DNA from: JACPFJ01 sp041738275
Lineage (GTDB): Bacteria > Desulfobacterota > Desulfuromonadia > Geobacterales > Pseudopelobacteraceae
Assembly: GCA_041738275.1 (NCBI GenBank)
Contig: JBGSQD010000250.1
Span: 1-10,851 of the forward strand
DNA: 10,851 bases
Reading direction: 5' to 3'
Shown here: in pieces, positions 6,497-10,851 of the stretch
How the letters are laid out: each line of letters begins with the position of its first letter
How positions within the stretch are numbered: the first letter of the stretch is position 1
Program-made: the position numbers and the translations under genes
The notes under the pieces: generated by a model
What the model saw: the letters and a program-made list of their open reading frames with translations, nothing else
The model's database searches: none
What the model was told of the DNA's origin: nothing

Positions 6497-7977
6497 AACA
6501 AACCATAATTTCCGGAACCACCGCAGTATGCCTGGCTGCAGCAATAGCACTGGCTCCCCTACCCTCCTGGTCCGGCTGGGTCGATGACTGGGTCCAGCAG
6601 AAGAGCTCCACGTCTCCCAGCTACTATGAAGGTTCCAAGCGTGGCTACTACACCGGCGGCAGCTTCTCGGCACGCTGGGCGAATACTGACGACCACCTGT
6701 TCACGGCCTCCCTGCCGAAGCTGAAATCCGGATGCGGCGGCATCGACATGTTTCTCGGCGGGTTCTCGTTCCTGAACGTGGATTACCTGGTTCAGAAGCT
6801 CCAGAACATCCTTTCAGCGGCTCCAGCGGCAGCCTTCGACATCGCCCTTAAGACCCTGGCCCCACAGGTTGCCGACACCATCAAATCACTTGAAGCCATC
6901 ACCGACCGGCTGAACTCGTTGCAGATGAACGACTGCAAGGCGGCCAAGGCGTTGGTGGCAACCGCTGCCAGTCCGTTTTCGTCGGTCATGTCCGACAGCC
7001 TGAAGGCGGAGATGAAGACAGCCCAGACCGATTTCATGGTGTCGAGCGGCGCCAAGGATCTCTATCAGGATGTAAGCAAGCTGTTCGAGACCGAGCAGAA
7101 GGCCAACGCCGGCAACAAACCGGGAGCCCCCGGCACTACCCGGACTTCCGCCACCAGCGCTACCGCTGGTTGTCCGGTTGAAGTCCTGCAAGTCTTCGGT
7201 GACGGATCGGTTCTGGAAAACCTGGCCGGCAAGAAAGGGATGAGCAGCGAGTATGTAAAGCTGGTGCGTGGCTTCATTGGTGATGTGGTTATCCAGAACC
7301 CGGCAACAACCGGTACCACCTACCAGGCACAGTACATTCCTCCGTGCGACAAGAACAACAGCTTCGATTCCTTCATCAGCGGCACTGCTCAGGGACGGAA
7401 TACCGTTGGTGCCTGTGCCGACATCACGGACACCAACAAAAACCTGATGGTGTTTGTGGCAGGAAGGATGCAGGCCATCGCCGGCAAAATCAAGACAAAG
7501 ACGGCACTCACCGCCGACGAAGAGGCATTTCTTAAGAGTACGCCGTTGTCAGTCAGCCTGATCCTCAAGAATGCTACCGCCACCAATACCGAGGGTGAGG
7601 TCATCGGTAAACTGGCAGAACTGACGGCCCGAGCCTACGGCTACTACATGCTGCTCGACTTGTTCGGGCGGGCTGTCCAGCTGCAGGAGATGGCTCACAA
7701 TATACTCTCCAGTCAAAAGGGGAACAAGGCAGGTGCATCACCGGAAACCTGCCAGTTGGCTCTCCTGGGAGAAGGGATGCAGCATATCCAGACGCTGGAG
7801 GAAAAGACGCTTCAACTCCTGAGTGTTGCCCAGCAGAGTTACGCCAATGCAGCATCGGAAATCAATGCAGTGGAAATGATTGTTCAGAACATGAAGAAGT
7901 TCGACGACACGGTTTTTTCGGAATTATCAGACCGCTTTGGCAAAGGCATCGCCATGCGGGCAACAGGCAGGATCTAA
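6493..7977 (+). CDS. traH: TraH, F-type conjugative pilus assembly protein
   Basis: Exported protein of the F-type mating-pair apparatus that works with TraF and TraG-type partners in pilus extension or channel assembly. A signal peptide covers about residues 1-27. The family pattern is very clear: Y-Y-E-G and G-Y-Y-T-G-G-S-F-S-A-R (44-61), then S-G-C-G-G-I-D-M-F-L-G-G-F-S-F-L-N (79-95), then L-A-P-Q-V-A-D-T-I near 122-130 and D-C at 147-148. C81 and C148 match conserved positions and could form a disulfide. Residues 170-220 include a low-complexity Gly/Ala/Thr linker, and the C-terminal part is helical. At 494 residues it is close to F TraH (about 458). The start is GTG 6493 with AGAGG upstream; the stop of a 15-codon frame overlaps it. 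No traG follows, unlike the usual traF-traH-traG order. Confidence 0.94.
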   Translation: MKQTIISGTTAVCLAAAIALAPLPSWSGWVDDWVQQKSSTSPSYYEGSKRGYYTGGSFSARWANTDDHLFTASLPKLKSGCGGIDMFLGGFSFLNVDYLVQKLQNILSAAPAAAFDIALKTLAPQVADTIKSLEAITDRLNSLQMNDCKAAKALVATAASPFSSVMSDSLKAEMKTAQTDFMVSSGAKDLYQDVSKLFETEQKANAGNKPGAPGTTRTSATSATAGCPVEVLQVFGDGSVLENLAGKKGMSSEYVKLVRGFIGDVVIQNPATTGTTYQAQYIPPCDKNNSFDSFISGTAQGRNTVGACADITDTNKNLMVFVAGRMQAIAGKIKTKTALTADEEAFLKSTPLSVSLILKNATATNTEGEVIGKLAELTARAYGYYMLLDLFGRAVQLQEMAHNILSSQKGNKAGASPETCQLALLGEGMQHIQTLEEKTLQLLSVAQQSYANAASEINAVEMIVQNMKKFDDTVFSELSDRFGKGIAMRATGRI

Positions 7978-7983
7978 TCCCAT

Positions 7984-7996
7984 TTCCAAATTGGAA
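7984..7996. repeat. 13-bp palindrome TTCCAA-A-TTGGAA
   Basis: A perfect inverted repeat, TTCCAA and TTGGAA around one central A, lies seven bases after the traH stop and ahead of the next gene's ribosome binding site. The central gap is too small for a stable full RNA hairpin, so if functional it is more likely a protein-binding site on DNA. It could be chance. Confidence 0.5.
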
Positions 7997-8019
7997 TAAC
8001 CACAAAAAAAGGAGAAATT

Positions 8020-8457
8020 ATGGCGGAAAAAGGCAACAGGACAGAGAATGGCGGAAAAAAAGAGTCGGGAAAGAAATCCTGGCAGGATCGGAAGATGGAT
8101 AAGGTGAGTCGGGACGACATCGATGTAATTTCCCGAAAGACCAGAGATCAGAGCGATTTTATAACCATGCTCAATACCCACGATAATGTTCTCTACAAGC
8201 TGAGGATGAACATGGGGCGTGACAAGAACCTCACCTTCGAGAAGGCTCAGGAATTTATCGAGCGGAGTCAACAGATACGGGAAGATATCAACCTGTTGAA
8301 TGCGGAAATGTGCGAGTTAATGGATTGGGATTACACTCCACCCCGGGGATTCACAAATCCGCTGGGCGAGAAGGAAGGAAAGGGAAAGGTGAAAAAGGAG
8401 GCATCAAAGGTTCCTGCTGCGGAGAATTTGGCAGAGGCAGATGTCACGACAGCGTAA
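8020..8457 (+). CDS. Unrecognised charged helical protein, 145 residues
   Basis: I do not recognise this protein. It has no signal peptide or membrane segment. Residues 1-30 are rich in Lys, Gly and Glu and probably disordered. About 30-102 should be mainly helical, with a run from T-F-E-K-A-Q-E-F to N-A-E-M-C-E-L that could form a coiled coil. Residue C98 is the only cysteine. The segment M-D-W-D-Y-T-P-P-R-G-F (101-111) is distinctive, and the tail to 145 is again Lys/Glu/Ala-rich. The ATG at 8020 has a good AAAGGAG about seven bases upstream, and codon use looks like that of the transfer genes, so it is probably a real last gene of the operon, 42 bases after traH. A cytoplasmic accessory factor for transfer is possible, but nothing in the sequence shows it. 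Confidence 0.75.
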   Translation: MAEKGNRTENGGKKESGKKSWQDRKMDKVSRDDIDVISRKTRDQSDFITMLNTHDNVLYKLRMNMGRDKNLTFEKAQEFIERSQQIREDINLLNAEMCELMDWDYTPPRGFTNPLGEKEGKGKVKKEASKVPAAENLAEADVTTA

Positions 8458-8490
8458 GAAGCATGTTGCTATCATCACTCAGTCAATCAA

Positions 8491-8808
8491 ATACTCCTTG
8501 CTCCCTTCCATGATCTGCTCAGCACGGCTGTGTATGCACGGATCAGCAACAAGTTCGCCATGAAGATGGGTGGGCATAAGGATCCGCGCAACCTGATGCC
8601 GACCCATCTAGCCCGCTTTGCAGCAGAAGCGGGGATCGAGCTGCGAACCGTCAAAGCGCAACTGCTGGAACTCTGCGGCAAGATGGAGGGGTCAATCGGA
8701 CCGCTTGCGGAAAACTACCGGGAAGCTGACCAACGTCCGGTCATCGTTGAGGATATTATCCGAGTCGTTGAACAACGGCTTCGAAAGGCTCAGTCCTTGA
8801 TTACCTGA
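8491..8808 (+). pseudogene. HipA-family kinase, C-terminal remnant
   Basis: From about 8491 the frame reads I-L-L-A-P-F-H-D-L-L-S-T-A-V-Y-A, then F-A-M-K-M-G-G, then T-H-L-A-R-F-A-A-E-A-G, the characteristic end of HipA toxins (Ser/Thr kinases of HipBA modules that inactivate glutamyl-tRNA synthetase or related targets). About 105 residues remain of a usual 400 or more. The N-terminal domain, the ATP-binding part and the catalytic Asp region are absent, as is any HipB antitoxin gene. The frame is open from 8458, directly after the stop of the previous gene, and the first possible start (GTG 8530) falls inside the conserved region and has no clear ribosome binding site. So it is a truncated relic rather than a working toxin. 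It marks a deletion or recombination joint at the end of the transfer operon. Confidence 0.75.
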
Positions 8809-9245
8809 CAGATTGGTCAGATAATCGCCCTTCTGGCTTCATCGAGAACTTATTTTTGGGGAACATCAGCAAGCAGTTCAAGGATGGCCCGCTCAGGTTC
8901 AGAGACAAAAGGCCAGTGAGTGTCCGTTTCATACAGTCTTTATGACTCAGCCTGGCACCTGTTACCTGTAACTTAACAACTTGGAAGACCCGGCACCTTA
9001 TTGCATTGCCGTCGGATGGCGGAAGTGGGTGAGGCAGAGATGGGCGTTCACCTTGAAAAGGGGCTTGAATCCTACGTTCATGTAGCTTTTACCGAGTTTT
9101 TGGCAATTGTTTTCTGTGCTGCTCCTGTCAATCGGGGCAGTTCCCACACACCCGCCGGATTGTCGGGATCATCGGGATTCATGGGTCATGGCTTTAATAC
9201 CACAACATCCTGCTCACCAAACCGTTCGGCAAGTCAGATAAAATT
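8809..9245. other. Stretch of about 440 bases with no convincing gene
   Basis: No reading frame here has a good ribosome binding site together with a recognisable protein. Visible small elements are an inverted repeat GTTAC-CT-GTAAC at 8961-8972 and a GGCACCT direct repeat at 8954-8960 and 8992-8998. Two TCGGGAT copies also lie close together near 9163-9180. On the minus strand, short gene-like snatches (an L-A-E-R-F-G-E-Q-D-V-V-V-L-K-P segment around 9190-9234, then a frame broken by stops) suggest decayed coding sequence, but I cannot name it. No clear terminator, tRNA or insertion-sequence end was seen. Confidence 0.5.
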
Positions 9246-9518
9246 TCATTCAATGGTTGTGGTGTTGATAAATACCACTTCATTGGCATCTTTCGGATGC
9301 GGCTTTACATGGACGTGTAAAAAAGCCTCATAAGAAGGGTAGATACCAAGTGTACTGTAAGCATCAATCCCCTTATCCTTGACATTAAGGTCTGCCCGCC
9401 AGCAAGTTACTACCTGTCCGGTATGAAAAATCACTCCATCGAGAACCCTTCCAGTACCACTGATGCCAGAGGGGTCTATTTTTCTAATCAGTGTAAAAAG
9501 CTTTGGATTCGTTTCCAT
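9246..9518 (-). CDS. Small conserved-looking protein of unknown function, 90 residues
   Basis: Minus-strand gene; ATG at 9518-9516, stop at 9246. Its plausible Shine-Dalgarno (CAGGTG on the minus strand, about five bases away) supports this start over longer upstream frames, which would run through the TSCPD gene. The protein reads F-T-L-I-R-K-I-D-P-S-G-I-S-G-T-G-R-V, then D-G-V-I-F-H-T-G-Q-V-V-T-C-W-R, and a later segment with Y-E-A-F-L-H-V-H. From memory, small proteins with a D-x-T/S-G-x-S-G-T-G-x-V-x-x-G-V-x-F pattern and a Trp a few residues on are widespread on phages and mobile elements, function unknown. It has no membrane segment or signal peptide. It is the only minus-strand gene here, pointing away from TSCPD/dnaG across a 33-base gap, so it was probably acquired separately from the transfer operon. 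Confidence 0.7.
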   Translation of the reverse strand: METNPKLFTLIRKIDPSGISGTGRVLDGVIFHTGQVVTCWRADLNVKDKGIDAYSTLGIYPSYEAFLHVHVKPHPKDANEVVFINTTTIE

Positions 9519-9551
9519 GTTGCACCTGCCTATTTTTCTGTAACTCAGTTT

Positions 9552-9920
9552 ATGGTGAGTGCGTACACCATTCAACGACGGTCGCATTGCGGCAAGATAT
9601 TCGTGACCGTAACCACCCTGGAAGGAAAACCCTTCGAGGTCTTCATCCGCTTCGGCAAGGCTGGCGGCTGCGGTTCGGCAATGGCCGACGGCATCGCCCG
9701 GCTGGTCTCCTACGGACTTCGGTCCGGACTGGAGGCGCAGGATGTAGTCAAGGCCCTGTCCGGCATTTCCTGCCATCAGGGACCGAGGACCTGCCTTAAC
9801 GAGGTGGCATCCGCGATCAGGATGATATTGAAGCATCTGGAAACGGGTGCGGACTTGAACAGCCTGATCGAGGATGAAGAATTTGCCACCGCGAACTTCT
9901 TGGAGGTTGCTGCCCCATGA
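9552..9920 (+). CDS. Stand-alone TSCPD-domain protein
   Basis: A 122-residue protein made almost entirely of a TSCPD domain, the cysteine-rich module found at the C-terminus of class II (B12-dependent) ribonucleotide reductases and also as single-domain proteins. Visible features are C13-G-K-I-F-V-T-V, E-G-K-P-F-E-V-F-I near 24-32, G-K-A-G-G-C40, L-V-S-Y-G-L-R-S-G (51-59), L-S-G-I-S-C74 and C81 in R-T-C-L-N-E-V-A-S-A-I, replacing the usual S-C-P-D. Four cysteines could bind metal or act in redox. No reductase catalytic domain is nearby. I chose ATG 9552 because the frame upstream (possible from 9423) overlaps the opposite gene and does not resemble the family; no good ribosome binding site precedes 9552, so the start is uncertain. 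It overlaps the primase start as ATGA, implying a joint operon and perhaps a link to nucleotide supply for DNA synthesis. Confidence 0.85.
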   Translation: MVSAYTIQRRSHCGKIFVTVTTLEGKPFEVFIRFGKAGGCGSAMADGIARLVSYGLRSGLEAQDVVKALSGISCHQGPRTCLNEVASAIRMILKHLETGADLNSLIEDEEFATANFLEVAAP

Positions 9921-10851
9921 AAATGATACCTGACCAGATCAAGAGGGATATCCTCGCATATGGAGCGGAAAACATCGTCTCCATCATCGGGGAATACGTC
10001 CCTCTCAGGAAAACCGCGCGTGCCTACGTGGCATGTTGCCCCTTTCACGACGAAAAGACGCCATCTTTTTCCACCGATCCAGGCCGGAAAACGTGGCACT
10101 GTTTCGGTTCCTGCGCAGAAGGAGGTGATGTCGCCAAGTTTCTGATGAAGATTGACGGTATCTCTTTTCCTGCCGCCCTCGAACGCCTGGCCAGAAGAGG
10201 AGGAATTACCATCCCCAACAGTGACAGCGAGGAGGAAAGGGAACGGAGAGGCATACTACATATCCTGGCTAAGGCACAGCAGTTCTACCACGATAGCCTG
10301 CTGCAAAATCAGAACGGTGCAAAGGCATACGTCGGGACCCGGATGACCGAAGCTATGGTCACACAGTTCGGAATCGGCTTTGCACCAGTCAGCGGAAAAA
10401 CCCTTGTGGAGTATCTCGACAAGGAAAGGCTCCCGCTCAATGTCGCGGAAAAGGCCGGGCTGATTAGAAAGGATGCCGCGGGCGGCTACCGGGACAACTT
10501 CCGGGGGCGCGTGATCTTCCCCATTAAGGATAAATCGGGGAACATCATTGCCTTCGCCGGCCGAACGATCAGTTCAACCAACTCACGATACAAATACATC
10601 AACAGCCCGGAGACGCCGTTATTCAAGAAGTCGGCGACCATCTACGGGCTGGACGGCGCCATTGACGCAATGAAGGAAAAAGGCGAGGTCTATGTGGTCG
10701 AAGGCTACATTGACCTCATGCAGATGCGGGCCGCCGACATCCCAAACGTCGTAGCCACCTGCGGGACGGCGTTCACCAGGGAGCAGGCGGCTATTCTGAA
10801 GCGCTATGTCCGGCGTCTGAACCTGATGTTCGATGGAGACGTCGCCGGCAG
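9917..10851 (+). CDS. DnaG-type DNA primase, 3' end missing
   Basis: Primase that lays RNA primers for DNA synthesis; on a mobile element it would serve plasmid-like replication or complementary-strand synthesis after transfer. The 311 visible codons cover the zinc-binding domain and most of the TOPRIM core. Zinc ligands are C41-P-F-H44 and C62-F-G-S-C66 before E-G-G-D-V; the second pair has three residues between the cysteines instead of the usual two. Then come the RNA-polymerase-like N-terminal core (F-R-G-R-V-I-F-P-I, F-A-G-R, Y-I-N-S-P-E-T-P-L-F-K-K) and TOPRIM with E262 in V-E-G-Y-I-D and D306-G-D308. The helicase-binding C-terminus lies beyond the edge. ATG 9917 overlaps the TSCPD stop and has GGAGG about ten bases upstream; ATG 9923 is also possible. 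It may be an element-borne copy, as the chromosomal dnaG usually lies beside rpoD. Confidence 0.93.
   Translation, partial: MKMIPDQIKRDILAYGAENIVSIIGEYVPLRKTARAYVACCPFHDEKTPSFSTDPGRKTWHCFGSCAEGGDVAKFLMKIDGISFPAALERLARRGGITIPNSDSEEERERRGILHILAKAQQFYHDSLLQNQNGAKAYVGTRMTEAMVTQFGIGFAPVSGKTLVEYLDKERLPLNVAEKAGLIRKDAAGGYRDNFRGRVIFPIKDKSGNIIAFAGRTISSTNSRYKYINSPETPLFKKSATIYGLDGAIDAMKEKGEVYVVEGYIDLMQMRAADIPNVVATCGTAFTREQAAILKRYVRRLNLMFDGDVAG

Noticed and set aside
8954..8998. Iterons or an origin in the gene-poor stretch
   Set aside because: Only two GGCACCT copies and one short inverted repeat are visible, with no A+T-rich unwinding region or replication initiator gene nearby.
9001..9333. 110-residue plus-strand frame
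   Set aside because: No ribosome binding site, no recognisable family, and its end runs antiparallel to the better supported minus-strand gene.
9423..9551. Upstream extension of the TSCPD protein
   Set aside because: It overlaps the opposite gene and does not resemble the domain; the family-like sequence begins just after ATG 9552.
9519..9836. Long N-terminal extension of the minus-strand 90-residue gene
   Set aside because: This part is the reverse frame of the TSCPD gene; the family-like sequence and ribosome binding site support the ATG at 9518.
1..10851. CRISPR array, tRNA or intact insertion sequence
   Set aside because: No regularly spaced repeats, cloverleaf-like sequence or transposase frame with terminal inverted repeats was found on either strand.

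Overview
The window reads as one segment of an integrative and conjugative element (or a closely related conjugative plasmid) of a Gram-negative bacterium. The mating-pair genes are of the F type (TraF, TraH), next to a coupling ATPase resembling the TraD of SXT/TOL/PFGI-1-type elements. I would guess a Desulfuromonadales (Geobacter-like) deltaproteobacterial host from the overall flavour of the proteins and the moderately GC-rich coding. That placement is inference; there is no rRNA or other marker gene.

Left end (1-1529): a P4-type tyrosine integrase cut off by the window start, visibly more A+T-rich than the rest, followed by an IHF-alpha-like DNA-bending protein. Middle (1617-8457): a compact plus-strand transfer operon with overlapping or nearly touching genes: an exported lytic transglycosylase, a NusA-like protein (NTD, S1 and shortened KH), a TraD/VirD4-family coupling ATPase without a membrane anchor, a membrane-anchored HD-domain protein that may be a MobH/TraI-like relaxase, TraF with a CxxC pair, TraH, and an unrecognised charged 145-residue protein. 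A 15-codon reading frame bridges traF and traH with overlapping stop and start codons at both ends.

Right part (8458-10851): the transfer operon ends in a scar. A C-terminal remnant of a HipA-family kinase is followed by about 440 bases with no convincing gene. Next comes a small minus-strand gene of 90 codons, then, only 33 bases away and divergent, a stand-alone TSCPD-domain protein overlapping a DnaG-type primase that runs off the window end.

How the genes would work together: integrase plus IHF-like protein for excision and integration; coupling ATPase plus HD protein for DNA processing and delivery to the channel; transglycosylase, TraF and TraH for cell-wall opening and pilus/channel assembly; primase for complementary-strand synthesis or replication after transfer. 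The most unusual gene is the NusA-like one, which suggests transcription elongation or antitermination control encoded inside the transfer operon. Other mating-pair genes (TraG, TraC, TraB, TraK, TraV, TraU, TraN and so on) are not in this window. No rRNA, tRNA, CRISPR array, intact insertion sequence or recognisable oriT was found.
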